Shown: piece after piece, positions 17,759 to 26,366 of the stretch
How positions within the stretch are numbered: position 1 is the first letter of the stretch
Layout of the letters: each line of letters begins with the position of its first letter
DNA from: Hymenobacter sp. H14-R3
GTDB lineage: Bacteria; Bacteroidota; Bacteroidia; Cytophagales; Hymenobacteraceae
Assembly (NCBI RefSeq): GCF_030063445.1
Contig: NZ_JASITD010000021.1
Span: forward strand, 1-64,000
Reading direction: 5' to 3'
Length of the DNA stretch: 64,000 nucleotides
Program-made: the position numbers and the translations under genes
Notes under the pieces: generated by a model
Told to the model about the DNA's origin: nothing
Databases searched by the model: none
The model's input: the letters and a program-made list of their open reading frames with translations, nothing else

Positions 17759-19000
17759 ATGTCGTTATCCGTGTCGCAGCGCGGGCAGGAAATGCCCGTT
17801 TCCCCGTTTCGCAAGCTGGCCCCATTTGCCGAGGCTGCCGAGCAGCAGGGCAAAAAGGTGTACTACCTCAACATTGGCCAGCCCGATATTGCCACGCCGC
17901 CCAGCCTGTTTGAGGCCTTGCGCAAGGCCGACATCCGGGTGCTGGCCTACAGCCACGGCGCGGGCACCGACAGCTACCGGCAGAAGCTGATGGCCTACTA
18001 CCACCGCGCCGGCATTGAGGTGAGCGTGGAGGAAATAATGGTGACTACGGCCGGCAGCGAGGCCATTTTATTTGCGTTGCTCACGTGCCTCAACCCCGGC
18101 GACGAGCTGGTGGTGCCCGAGCCGTTTTACGGTACGTACACGGCGTTTGCCGTGGCAGCGGGCGTGAAAATAGTGCCCGTAACGGGCACCATCGACAATG
18201 GCTTTGCCCTGCCCCCACTGGCTGATTTTGAGCAGGTTATTACGCCGCGCACCAAGGCTATTCTGCTTTGCAACCCCAGCAACCCCACGGGCCACGTGTA
18301 CACGCAGACCGAGTTGAACGACCTGCTGAGCCTGTGCCGGCGGCACCAGCTGTACCTGCTTTCGGACGAAGCCTACCGCGAGTATTGCTACGACGGGGCG
18401 CGCTCCATCAGCGCGCTCAACCTGGCCGGCGGCGAAGAGTACGTGGTGGTGCTGGATACTATTTCAAAGCGCTACAGCGCCTGCGGCGCGCGGGTAGGCT
18501 CGCTCGTGACGCGCAACCAGCGCGTGTTTCAGGCGGCCTTCCACTTTGCCCAGATGCGCATAAGTCCGCCCGGCCTGGGCATGCTGCTGGGCGAGGCCGC
18601 CGTGGCCCTGCCCGAAAGCTACTTCGACGAAAACCGGGCCGAGTACCAGGCCCGCCGCGACCTCACCGTGCGCCGCCTGCGGGCCATGCCCGGTGTGCAG
18701 TGCCCCTTACCGGGCGGCGCATTCTACGTAATGGCCCACCTGCCGGTGGATGATGCCGAGCGCTTCGGCGAGTGGCTGCTAACGGATTTTGCTTACGAAA
18801 ACCAGACGCTGATGCTGTCGCCGGCCAATGGCTTTTACCAAACGCCCGGCCTGGGCCAGCAACAGGTGCGCCTGGCCTACATCCTGAACCTGCACGACCT
18901 CGACCTGGCCCTCACCTGCCTGGAGCAGGCGCTGCTGGTGTACCCCGGCCGCATACCAGAGCCAACGGAGGCGCTGGAAACGGCCAGCAATTTTTCTTAA
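17759..19000 (+). CDS. PLP-dependent class I/II aminotransferase
   Basis: A fold-type I aminotransferase of 413 aa. Visible motifs are YLNIGQPDIATPP (about residue 35), NPSNPTGHVYT (about 175), the PLP-contacting SDEAYREYCYDG, and the Schiff-base Lys in DTISKRYSACGARVG (about residue 240). It resembles the AspC/AatA-like group that uses aspartate or aromatic amino acids; the exact donor is not evident. It has its own position after a terminator, and the following cytochrome gene starts 62 bp later. Confidence 0.88.
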   Translation: MSLSVSQRGQEMPVSPFRKLAPFAEAAEQQGKKVYYLNIGQPDIATPPSLFEALRKADIRVLAYSHGAGTDSYRQKLMAYYHRAGIEVSVEEIMVTTAGSEAILFALLTCLNPGDELVVPEPFYGTYTAFAVAAGVKIVPVTGTIDNGFALPPLADFEQVITPRTKAILLCNPSNPTGHVYTQTELNDLLSLCRRHQLYLLSDEAYREYCYDGARSISALNLAGGEEYVVVLDTISKRYSACGARVGSLVTRNQRVFQAAFHFAQMRISPPGLGMLLGEAAVALPESYFDENRAEYQARRDLTVRRLRAMPGVQCPLPGGAFYVMAHLPVDDAERFGEWLLTDFAYENQTLMLSPANGFYQTPGLGQQQVRLAYILNLHDLDLALTCLEQALLVYPGRIPEPTEALETASNFS

Positions 19001-19062
19001 GGTAGTTTTAAGTAACAGCAAGGCTGGCAATTACGTCTGAGAGGGTTCACTGCCCCCCCTTT

Positions 19063-19743
19063 ATGCAAGCCACTACTGCCCCGCCCGCCACCGCTACCCA
19101 CGACTACTCGGCCGCCATGCGCGCATGGCACTGGGTAAATGCCACGTTGGTATCGGGCCAGCTGCTAACCATTCTGTTTCAGAAGGTTATCGTGAATGCT
19201 AAGGGAGCCGTGCCCGAGTTTCAGGCCGCCATTACCAAAGGTGGCGGCACGCTTACGCAGCAGCAGGGCCGGGCCGTGGCGCACGTTATCAGCGAGCGCA
19301 TCTGGGCCTGGCACATATGGATGGGCGTGACGCTGGCGGCCTTCTGGCTGTTCTGGACGGTGATGCAGGCGCTGGACCCGGCCGGCCGGCGCTTTGGGGC
19401 GCGCCTCATGGCCGCCGCCCGCCGCTACAAACTGGCCGCCCCGGCCGAGCACGCCGACGCCCGGCACGCGCTGCTGGCCAAACTCACCTACGCGGTGTTC
19501 TACCTGGCTATCACCCTTATGGTAATAACCGGGCTGGGGCTGATTTGGGCCGATGACGTCGCCTTTTTGGGTAACATTGAGCATACCGTGAAAGAAGTGC
19601 ACAGCGCGACGATGTACGTCATTATCGGCTACATCGTGCTGCACGTGGCGGGCGTGGTGTGGGTGGAAATCACCAAGGACCACGGCTTAATCTCGCGCAT
19701 GGTGAGCGGCGCGGCCCGCGCCAAAACGCCGCACAACTCTTAA
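19063..19743 (+). CDS. cytochrome b561-type membrane protein
   Basis: A 226-aa inner-membrane protein with about four helices (residues 24-45, 75-98, 140-165, 187-208). Candidate haem-ligand histidines sit in RAWHWVN near the first helix, WAWHIWMG in the second, and VHSATMYVIIGYIVLHVAG in the last. This fits the prokaryotic cytochrome b561 / hydrogenase cytochrome b fold, which shuttles electrons between quinones and a partner. No partner dehydrogenase is next to it. Confidence 0.75.
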   Translation: MQATTAPPATATHDYSAAMRAWHWVNATLVSGQLLTILFQKVIVNAKGAVPEFQAAITKGGGTLTQQQGRAVAHVISERIWAWHIWMGVTLAAFWLFWTVMQALDPAGRRFGARLMAAARRYKLAAPAEHADARHALLAKLTYAVFYLAITLMVITGLGLIWADDVAFLGNIEHTVKEVHSATMYVIIGYIVLHVAGVVWVEITKDHGLISRMVSGAARAKTPHNS

Positions 19744-19774
19744 TAAACGGTCGTTAGGTTGGCGCACGGGGCAG

Positions 19775-19782
19775 TAACTTTG
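19775..19782 (+). promoter_or_regulatory. probable promoter of the TetR gene
   Basis: TAACTTTG matches TAnnTTTG exactly, 25 bp upstream of the TetR start codon, with a weak TTA about 18 bp further upstream. Confidence 0.5.
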
Positions 19783-19807
19783 CCGCTACTTCCTTCTCCC
19801 ACCCGCC

Positions 19808-20392
19808 ATGGTTAAAACGAAAAAATCGGTCAAGCGCGAGCTGATTCTGGCCGAAGCTGCCAAGCTCTTCAAAGACCGGGGCTACAGCGGCACGTCGATG
19901 CGCGACTTGGCCGGGCAGGTGGGCATGGAGGCCGCTAGTATGTACAACCACATCAAGTCGAAAGACGAGCTGCTGGATACCATCTGCTTCCGCATTTCGG
20001 ACACGTACATCTCGCAACTACATGAAATAGAGCGTACTGCTATTCCGTACGGCGAGAAAATAAAATCACTCGTGCGCCTGCACATTCGCCTGATGGTGGA
20101 AGACGGCGCGGCCGTATCGGTGGCCAACCACGACTGGAAATACCTGCCCGAGCCGCGCCTCACCGAGTTCAAGCAGGCCCGCAAGAGCTACGAAAAAGGC
20201 TTTGCCGCGCTGATTGAGGCCGGCATTGCGGCCGGCGAGTTTCGGCCCGTCAATGCGTCGGTGGCGCTGTTTACGGTGCTTTCGGCGGTGCGCTGGGTCG
20301 AGTTATGGTACCGCCCGGGCCGGGGCCTCACCGCCGAGGAGCTGGAAAACAACATTATTACCGTGCTGCTGGGTGGGCTGGAGCAGCGGTAA
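19808..20392 (+). CDS. TetR/AcrR-family transcriptional regulator
   Basis: A 194-aa repressor-type protein. The N-terminal helix-turn-helix is canonical: ILAEAAKLFKDRGYSGTSMRDLAGQVGMEAASMYNHIKSKDELL (about residues 13-55). The C-terminal ligand domain is all-helical. The ligand and targets are unknown; no operator palindrome stands out in the short upstream region. A terminator follows at 20412. Confidence 0.9.
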   Translation: MVKTKKSVKRELILAEAAKLFKDRGYSGTSMRDLAGQVGMEAASMYNHIKSKDELLDTICFRISDTYISQLHEIERTAIPYGEKIKSLVRLHIRLMVEDGAAVSVANHDWKYLPEPRLTEFKQARKSYEKGFAALIEAGIAAGEFRPVNASVALFTVLSAVRWVELWYRPGRGLTAEELENNIITVLLGGLEQR

Positions 20393-20411
20393 CCCAGTCA
20401 AAGACCACAAC

Positions 20412-20448
20412 AAAAGGGCCGCTCCTTATTCAAGAAGTGGCCCTTTTT
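20412..20448 (+). terminator. intrinsic terminator after the TetR gene
   Basis: A 9-bp stem, AAAAGGGCC with GGCCCTTTT, and a long T run, 19 bp past the stop codon. Confidence 0.75.
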
Positions 20449-20717
20449 ATTTTAGTATAATCAATTGAAAGTCAGTATTTTATACTATAAATCAATCCTC
20501 GTCTTGGAGCCTTGGCCAGCCTACTTAGAATAGCAGAGGCCTTCTTGAAGCAAGCTATAAGCAGAAATTATTACTCACGAAATCGCGGCCGTCCGGCCAA
20601 CAGCAAACCTAGCCAGTGCGAGTACGAAGCTCGCACGATGACCCACTTCAAGGGAATAAGCTCGCCCGTTGCGGGACGAAAAGAGGACACAGAAGCTGGC
20701 GCGCTACTTTTACGGCT
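20449..20717. other. intergenic region without an identified gene
   Basis: No supported coding region. A frame open from 20616 into the next gene has no signal-peptide-like start and is not accepted as coding. A promoter-like TACTTTTA at 20705-20712 lies just before the next gene's ATG. Confidence 0.4.
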
Positions 20718-21416
20718 ATGCCTACCCGCGTACTCGCCTACATCGCTTTCATCGCAGCCGTTTGCTGGACGCTCTTCGCCAGCTGGTTACTCATCATCAC
20801 TGTGCTGGACGACCCTCAACACGCCTGGCTTTCAATTGGGTTGATGTCGCTGGTGATAATTCCCACTACCTGCACTGCGCTCTACGTGTACCGCACCAGC
20901 ATCAACCAGCGTGCGGATGCCAACGCGCAGGTGCCTTTGGGCTTTACGAATAATTTGGAGGGGAGGCTGCACCAATTTCAATGGGCGCAACAGGCTTTTT
21001 TCAACCATCTTGGCATCAGTCGCTGCCTTACGAATGGGAAGATGAGCGCGGTGGCGCAAAGCCACTACAAGCATGGCCGCGGCATGAACGATATCCCCGT
21101 TGCTTACCCCGATGTACTTGACTACCAGCAGCAGCAGTGGGTGGAGGCCTACACCGAGCGCAATGCTACCACAGAAATACGGGTCAAGCTGGATAACAGT
21201 GGCGAATGGGAGCCAAGCAACCAAATCAACTTTCACATGCTGGCTCTCTGGCAGCAGGAGGGGCTGGTATGCGCCGTGTGCAGTCACTTGCCCAAGCCCG
21301 CCGAACTGGCGTATGCGCCCGCCGACGCAGCCCTGGGGGGCGAGGTGGGCACGGTGCTTTACGGCAACACGGGCCTACTGCTGCTAAACCCCGCGCTTGG
21401 ATTCAGAAAAACGTAA
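20718..21416 (+). CDS. hypothetical membrane protein, probably frameshifted near its 3' end
   Basis: From ATG 20718 this encodes 232 aa with two N-terminal membrane helices (about residues 5-28 and 36-58), followed by a cytoplasmic domain that I do not recognise. The frame stops at 21414 just after an A5 run (21407-21411). In the -1 frame, coding-like sequence continues for about 38 residues (SLPAAYESALHQALTHFF...) to a stop at 21524-21526, right before a terminator. The intact gene probably reached that point. A sequence error, a recent mutation or frameshifting are all possible. Confidence 0.55.
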   Translation: MPTRVLAYIAFIAAVCWTLFASWLLIITVLDDPQHAWLSIGLMSLVIIPTTCTALYVYRTSINQRADANAQVPLGFTNNLEGRLHQFQWAQQAFFNHLGISRCLTNGKMSAVAQSHYKHGRGMNDIPVAYPDVLDYQQQQWVEAYTERNATTEIRVKLDNSGEWEPSNQINFHMLALWQQEGLVCAVCSHLPKPAELAYAPADAALGGEVGTVLYGNTGLLLLNPALGFRKT

Positions 21417-21551
21417 GCTTACCCGCTGCCTACGAAAGCGCGCTCCACCAAGCGTTGACGCACTTTTTTACCCGGGCAGGCCAGTCCGGCGCTTGGCCAA
21501 TGCGCAGCGCCTATACTGAGTGGTAGTTCTCAAACTACTTTTTGACAACGC

Positions 21552-21586
21552 AAAAGCCCCACTTGCAGCTTGCAAATGGGGCTTTT
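21552..21586. terminator. bidirectional terminator between membrane-protein gene and tRNA-Ser
   Basis: Stem AAAAGCCCCA / TGGGGCTTTT with an inner TTGC/GCAA stem. It lies 3 bp from the 3' end of the minus-strand tRNA and 26 bp after the shifted-frame stop of the membrane-protein gene, so it serves both. Confidence 0.75.
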
Positions 21587-21588
21587 AG

Positions 21589-21676
21589 TAGAGAGGATGG
21601 GATTCGAACCCACGATAACCTTTTGGGCTATACACACTTTCCAGGCGTGCTCCTTCGACCACTCGGACACCTCTCT
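21589..21676 (-). tRNA. tRNA-Ser, anticodon GGA
   Basis: A class II tRNA of 88 nt. The acceptor stem is AGAGAGG/CCTCTCT, the anticodon stem CACGC/GTGTG encloses the loop CTGGAAA (anticodon GGA), the long variable arm ATAGCC/GGTTAT is typical of tRNA-Ser, and the T arm is GTGGG-TTCGAAT-CCCAT. The discriminator base is A, and CCA is not encoded. It reads UCC and UCU codons. Confidence 0.95.
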
Positions 21677-21761
21677 GAATGGGGGTGCAAAGATAGGGCA
21701 AGGTTGGGGGTTTTGGTTGTTTGCTTACGGGTTTTTGGATGTAAAAGGGCGATTACTACCC

Positions 21762-22847
21762 CTACACGGGGCTTATTTCGCCCCGCAGGTCGTGGCTGAG
21801 GAGGTGGCGCGTTTCGGCCTCGCCCCGACCCAGGCCCAGTACAAACATGAGCTTGGTGATGGCCGCCTCGGTGGTGATGTCGTCGCCGCCGATTACGCCC
21901 AGGTCGGTGAGGTGGGCGCTGGTTTCGTAGCGGCCCTGCACCACGCGGCCCTCCTCACACTGGCTCACGTTGAGGATATAAACCCCACTGGCACAAGCTT
22001 TTGCCAGGCAATCCAGGAACCAGGGCGCGGTGGGCGCGTTGCCCGAGCCGTAGGTTTCGAGCACGCAGCCGCGCAGGCCGGGCACGCCCAGCACGGCCCC
22101 CACCACGGCCTCGGTGATGCCGGGGAAGAGCCGCAGCACGGCCACTTTTTCTTCGAGCTGCTGGTGCACGTGCAGCCGGGCGGCGGGCAGCAGTCGAATA
22201 CTCTTGTCGTTAAAATCGAGGTTGATGCCGGCGCGGGCCAGGGGCGGGTAGTTTTCGCTTTTGAAGGCGGCAAACTGCTGGCTTTCCACTTTTTTGGCGC
22301 GGGTGCCCCGAATAAGCACATCATTGAAAAACAGGCCCACCTCGGGCAGGCGCACGGTATGGGCACGGGGGTGGCGGGCGGCAGCTATCTCCAAGGCCGT
22401 GAGTAGGTTGCGAGCCGCATCGGAGCGGGTGCGGCCCACCGGCACCTGCGCGCCCGTAAACACCACGGGCTTGCCCAGGTGCTCGAGCAAAAAGCTGAGC
22501 GCCGCCGCCGAATACGCCATGGTATCGGTGCCATGCAGCACCACAAACCCATCGAAATGGGCATAGTGATGGCCGATGAGCCGGGCCAGCAGCAGCCAGT
22601 TGGCGGGCGTTACGTTGCTGCTGTCGATGGGCTGGGGCAGGGCCAGCAGCTCCAGGCGGTAGGGCAGCTGGCGCAGCTCGGGCAGCTGGCTATCCAGCTT
22701 TTCGAAGTGCATGGGCACCAGCTCCTGGCGCTCGTTGATGACCATGCCCACCGTGCCGCCGGTGTAGAGGATGAGCAGGCGCGGGGCAGTGGCATCGGTC
22801 GCGTCGGCGGCGGTAGGCAGCGTGAGCAGGGGCAGGTTGGTAGGCAT
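21762..22847 (-). CDS. ansA: type I (cytoplasmic) L-asparaginase
   Basis: Hydrolyses L-asparagine to aspartate and ammonia. The 361-aa protein lacks a signal peptide. The first catalytic Thr is in LILYTGGTVGMV (about residue 30) and the second Thr-Asp in VLHGTDTMAYSAAALSFLLE (about 105), with GAQVPVGRTRSDAARNL following. The length and the missing export signal fit the type I, AnsA-like enzyme. TatD lies just upstream on the same strand (19 bp between stop and start), so the two may be co-transcribed. Confidence 0.9.
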   Translation of the reverse strand: MPTNLPLLTLPTAADATDATAPRLLILYTGGTVGMVINERQELVPMHFEKLDSQLPELRQLPYRLELLALPQPIDSSNVTPANWLLLARLIGHHYAHFDGFVVLHGTDTMAYSAAALSFLLEHLGKPVVFTGAQVPVGRTRSDAARNLLTALEIAAARHPRAHTVRLPEVGLFFNDVLIRGTRAKKVESQQFAAFKSENYPPLARAGINLDFNDKSIRLLPAARLHVHQQLEEKVAVLRLFPGITEAVVGAVLGVPGLRGCVLETYGSGNAPTAPWFLDCLAKACASGVYILNVSQCEEGRVVQGRYETSAHLTDLGVIGGDDITTEAAITKLMFVLGLGRGEAETRHLLSHDLRGEISPV

Positions 22848-22866
22848 GAGGCTAGTAATCAGCGCA

Positions 22867-23646
22867 CTATTGGGCGGCCAGGCGAAATAATTCTTGCGCG
22901 TTGCGGGTGGTAGCGGCGGCCACGGCCTCGGGCGACTGGCTCAGCAGACTAGCCACGCGGTGCAGCACCAGCGGCAGGTAGGCGGGCTCGTTGCGCTTGC
23001 CGCGGTAGGGCACGGGGGCCAGGTAGGGGCAGTCGGTTTCGAGCACCAGGTGGGCTAAGTCAATGTGGGGCAGCACCTTATCGAGACCACCATTTTTGAA
23101 GGTAGCCACGCCGCCAATGCCCAGCTTGAAGCCGCCCAGCGCGATAATGCGCTCGGCCTCGGCCACGCCGTCGGAAAAGCAGTGAAACACGCCGCGCAGC
23201 TTGCCGTCCTGCGCCTCAGCCACCAGCTCAAACGCCTCCTCGAAGGCGCTGCGGGTGTGCAGCACAATGGGCAGGTCATATTGCTTGGCCAGGCGCAGCT
23301 GCGTGCGCAAAGCTTCCTGCTGCTGAGGCAGATAGGTTTTGTCCCAGTAGAGGTCGATGCCGCACTCCCCCACCGCTACGAAAGGGCGCCTGGCCAGCCA
23401 GTCGGCCACTAGTTGCAGCTCCTTTTCAAAATCGGGGCCCACGGAGCAGGGGTGCAGGCCCATCATGGCTAGGCAGGTGGTGGGCGCGGCGGCCTCCAGG
23501 GCCAGCATGGCGTCGATGGTGGTGCGGTCCACGTTGGGCAGTAGAATGGTGCCTACGCCGGCCGCCACGGCGCGGTGCAGCGCCTCGGCCTGGTCGGGCT
23601 TAAACTGCTCGGAGTAGAGGTGGGCGTGGGTTTCTATTAAATTCAT
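22867..23646 (-). CDS. tatD: TatD-family metal-dependent hydrolase
   Basis: A TIM-barrel metal-dependent DNase of 259 aa from ATG 23646 (a TTG 6 bp upstream is less likely). Metal-binding motifs: ETHAHLYSEQF at the start, VAVGECGIDLYWDKTYL (about residue 92), PIVLHTRSAFEEAF (about 127), GVFHCFSD (about 152) and LVLETDCPYLAPVPYRGKRNEPAY (about 203-226). Family members have 3'-5' DNase activity linked to repair. Confidence 0.92.
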   Translation of the reverse strand: MNLIETHAHLYSEQFKPDQAEALHRAVAAGVGTILLPNVDRTTIDAMLALEAAAPTTCLAMMGLHPCSVGPDFEKELQLVADWLARRPFVAVGECGIDLYWDKTYLPQQQEALRTQLRLAKQYDLPIVLHTRSAFEEAFELVAEAQDGKLRGVFHCFSDGVAEAERIIALGGFKLGIGGVATFKNGGLDKVLPHIDLAHLVLETDCPYLAPVPYRGKRNEPAYLPLVLHRVASLLSQSPEAVAAATTRNAQELFRLAAQ

Positions 23647-23765
23647 TATCAATAAGTTGTGAGCTATTAGCCTTTAGCGGCTAGCTTTTAGCTTTCATTT
23701 TGACTAACAAGGCGCTGCCACTAATTCAATGGCAAACTGCTTTTCTGGCGAATACTTATTTTCTG

Positions 23766-24218
23766 CTAAGTAAGTGAGCCGCTGAGCCGCAGGCAGGGTA
23801 CGTTGTCTTTGTAAAAAACCACTCCCTCGGCCGCCAGGCCAAAGCGTTGGTAGAAGGGCAGCGTGTGCTGGCGGGCAGCGCACCACAGCAAACGCGTGCC
23901 CTGCCTACGGGCGGTGGCCAGCACGTGCCGCAGCAGCGCCGTGCCCAGGCCCCGCCCCTACCAGGCCGGGTCGGTGGCAAACTTGCGGAAGCGGGCCACC
24001 CCATCGGGCCCCACGAACAGCGAAATTACCGCTACCAGCGCGCCCGCCACAAACGCGCCGAAGTGCTGCCCGGCCGCATCGTCGGGCGGCTGCACGTAGG
24101 CCAGCGGCTTGGCGGGCCACAGCACAGCGTGGCGCAGGGCGTAGGTGCCGGACGCCGCAACAGGCTGAATCAGGCAGGGCGCTACGCCTTGATTATCAAT
24201 ACGCTGCTCCTTATTCAT
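23766..24218 (-). pseudogene. GNAT acetyltransferase interrupted by an in-frame TAG
   Basis: A single open phase of 151 codons encodes a GNAT N-acetyltransferase in two pieces: 86 residues ending FATDPAW, a TAG at 23958-23960, then 63 residues starting GRGLGTALLRHVLATARRQG. The stop falls exactly where the acetyl-CoA motif Q-x-x-G-x-G needs its Gln, so one C-to-T change (CAG to TAG) explains it. Everything after the stop is intact, including HTLPFYQRFGL, so the mutation looks recent or is a sequence error. It follows the glycosyltransferase by 10 bp on the same strand. Confidence 0.8.
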
Positions 24219-24228
24219 TGCTCCTTAC

Positions 24229-25341
24229 TCATTGATACTGCCGGCCCTTCCACTCTACGCCGCGGCGGCCCAGGAAGCGGGCCAGCGTGAGGTGCGTGGT
24301 AAGTACCAACGAATAGATTTCAAACGCGGGCAGCAGCCACCACGCCGGGCGGGGCAACCCGGCGCGGTGGCTGGCCGCCCGCGCCAGGGCGTAGTGGCCG
24401 ATAATTTTCAGCGCCAGCGCGGCCAGCGCCAACCCCGGCCGGCCGGCCACGGCCAGGCCCAGCGCCGCCAGCCAGTAGCCGCTAAAAAAAATGAGCCCGG
24501 CCTGTACGTGCCAGGGCAGCGCCGCCACGCCGCGCAGCCAGCGCAGCCGCTGCCGCACCAGCGCGCCCCACGAGCCGGTGGGCAGCGACACCGCCCGCAC
24601 GGCCGGCTCAAACAGTTGCCGGTAGCCAAACCCCTGCGCATTCACGGCTTCAAACAAGGCAAAATCTTCGGTGACGGAAAAGGGCAGCGCCTCGTAGCCG
24701 CCGGTGGCCCGGTAGGCGGCGCGGGTGATGAGCATGTTGTTGCCCATGGCCGTCATGGGTTGGCCAGCCTCAGTACCCACCTGAATGAGGGCCAGGGACA
24801 TCAGCCAATCGAGCCCTTGGAGGCGGGCCAGCCAGCCGGGGCCGGCCACCACCGTGAGGCCCGTGACGGTGCCCACGCCGGGCGCGGCGTGGGCCAGCAT
24901 GGCCGGCACCCAGGTGGGCGGCACGGCAATATCGGCATCGGTAATGAGCAGGTACTCGGCCTGTGCGGCGCGGGCGAGGTGGGCCAGCACGTTGGCCTTG
25001 CCACGCGCCTGACCCAGGTTTTCAATAATGCTAATTATTTGATAATCACCACTATATCCAGCCAGCGCTGCTTCGGCCACGGCGCGGGTGCGGTCGGTGC
25101 TGGCGTCGTCGCCCACCAGAATTTCGACCAGCTCGGCCGGGTAGTCGAGGGCGCGCAGGCTGGCCAGGCAGCGCGGCAGGGCCGCTTCCTCGTTGCGGGC
25201 GGCCACTAGGATGCTCACGCGGGGCGCGGGCGTGGGCAGCGCCGCCGGGGCCGCCGCGCCGCGCCGCGTGGCCAGCCGCCAGGTAGCGTAGGCCATCACG
25301 AGCAGCCACAGCGCGCAGTAAAAAAGACAGATTACCCCCAC
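24229..25341 (-). CDS. family 2 glycosyltransferase, membrane-bound
   Basis: A processive-type GT2 of 370 aa. The N-terminal helix (residues 1-20) is followed by the GT-A domain with VSILVAARNEEAALPRCLASL, the nucleotide-sugar Asp in EILVGDDASTDRT, the metal-binding YLLITDADIAVPP, the acceptor-site region VTEDFALFE, and QRLRWLRG (the QxxRW motif). C-terminal helices lie at about residues 280-310 and 330-355. The start is GTG 25341. The polysaccharide deacetylase lies just upstream on the same strand, so the pair may build or modify a surface glycan. The sugar is not known. Confidence 0.88.
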   Translation of the reverse strand: MGVICLFYCALWLLVMAYATWRLATRRGAAAPAALPTPAPRVSILVAARNEEAALPRCLASLRALDYPAELVEILVGDDASTDRTRAVAEAALAGYSGDYQIISIIENLGQARGKANVLAHLARAAQAEYLLITDADIAVPPTWVPAMLAHAAPGVGTVTGLTVVAGPGWLARLQGLDWLMSLALIQVGTEAGQPMTAMGNNMLITRAAYRATGGYEALPFSVTEDFALFEAVNAQGFGYRQLFEPAVRAVSLPTGSWGALVRQRLRWLRGVAALPWHVQAGLIFFSGYWLAALGLAVAGRPGLALAALALKIIGHYALARAASHRAGLPRPAWWLLPAFEIYSLVLTTHLTLARFLGRRGVEWKGRQYQ

Positions 25342-25363
25342 AGCATCACGGAAAACAATGCCG

Positions 25364-25371
25364 CAAAAGTA
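25364..25371 (-). promoter_or_regulatory. probable promoter of the glycosyltransferase gene
   Basis: On the minus strand TACTTTTG matches TAnnTTTG exactly, 23 bp upstream of the GTG start. No matching -33 element is seen. Confidence 0.45.
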
Positions 25372-25386
25372 CCCCCGCGCCCGGCG

Positions 25387-26136
25387 CTACACCAGCCCAA
25401 ACTCAAACCCGCGCGCGCTATAGTGCGCCAGTAGGCGCGGCAGCAAAAAGCGCAGCGAGCGGCTGGCCTTGCGCGAGTCGTGCAGCACCAGGATATCGCC
25501 GGGCCGGGTGGCGGCCAGCGTGAGGCGCAGGGCGCGCTCGGGCGCGAGGCTGAGGTCGTAGTCGCGGGTGAGGAGGCTCCACATTACCACGCGGTAGTGC
25601 GGGCGCAGCGCGCGCAGCACCGGCCAGGTGAGCCGGCCATAGGGCGGGCGGAAAAGGGGTTTTAGGGTGTGAGGATAGGAGGGTATTGGGGAGTGAGGGT
25701 AGGAGGGTGTGAGGGTAGGAGGGTGTGGGAGTAGCACTTTATTTTCATCAGATTCTCCTACTCCCTTACCCTCATACCCTTCTACCTTCCTACCCTCATA
25801 CCCTCCAACCCTAAAATCCTCCTCCCCTCTCAACAACGCTGCGCACTCGGCCACGCCAGCCAGGTAGGTAGCGCGGGGCGTGTTCCAGGCGCTGCGGTGG
25901 TGCTGGGTGTGGTTGCCGAGGCGGTGGCCGGCGGCCAGGGCGGCGCGGGCTATTTCGGGGTGGCGGACCAGGTTGTCGCCCACGCAAAAAAACGTGGCCG
26001 GGGCCTGGTAGGCGGCCAGCTGCGCCAGCACCCAGGGCGTTTCTTCCGGAATGGGGCCGTCGTCGAAGGTGAGGTAGAGGCGCGGGCGGCCCGTGGGGCC
26101 GGCCGGCGCGGCGCGCCACTCGCTGCCCGGAAACAA
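25387..26136 (-). CDS. polysaccharide deacetylase (NodB fold) with in-frame repeat insert
   Basis: A carbohydrate esterase 4-type deacetylase. The motifs are in order: YLTFDDGPIP (motif 1, Asp-Asp, about residue 23), GNHTQHHRSAW (metal His pair, about 75), LFRPPYGRLT (about 161), VVMWSLLTRDYD and DILVLHDS (catalytic His). Between motifs 2 and 3, residues 109-158 are an extra segment of Gly, Tyr, Glu, Pro and Ser-Tyr-Pro-His repeats encoded by an inverted repeat (25663-25812). The start is uncertain: TTG 26136 is used here, and no upstream ATG exists before a stop. Confidence 0.85.
   Translation of the reverse strand: MFPGSEWRAAPAGPTGRPRLYLTFDDGPIPEETPWVLAQLAAYQAPATFFCVGDNLVRHPEIARAALAAGHRLGNHTQHHRSAWNTPRATYLAGVAECAALLRGEEDFRVGGYEGRKVEGYEGKGVGESDENKVLLPHPPTLTPSYPHSPIPSYPHTLKPLFRPPYGRLTWPVLRALRPHYRVVMWSLLTRDYDLSLAPERALRLTLAATRPGDILVLHDSRKASRSLRFLLPRLLAHYSARGFEFGLV
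25663..25812. repeat. G-rich inverted repeat inserted in frame in the deacetylase gene
   Basis: On the plus strand repeated AGGGTAGGAGGGTGTG-type units run for about 70 bp. After a short A/T-rich centre the complement follows (TACCCTCATACCC-type units), with GGGAGTAG/CTACTCCC pairing closest to the centre. The strand asymmetry and symmetry are unlike the flanking codons. It adds about 50 residues without breaking the frame. Confidence 0.7.
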
Positions 26137-26366
26137 GGGGTGCAGCCAGGCCGGCGGGCGGGTGAGGGGGGAATTAATTAGGAAGGAAGAATTAGGAAGG
26201 AGAAATTAAAATACCGGCTTAGCCGCGGCGGGGCAGCCGCTGTTTATTGGTGGCGAACGTACACTAAGCAGGCGCGAAAGTACGTGCTCGTGGAAAAAGC
26301 GCGCCTATTCCCACACCAAGTACCTACTTCATACTTCTTCAGCTCTTCTACTTCATTCAAAACGCC

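Noticed and set aside
20616..20717. An earlier start for the membrane protein at 20616
   Set aside because: The added 34 residues are Arg/His-rich and place the membrane helix away from the N-terminus; the promoter-like TACTTTTA at 20705 lies inside this stretch.
21542..21799. An 85-residue frame across the tRNA-Ser
   Set aside because: It is read through the antisense of the tRNA; such frames are a common false annotation.
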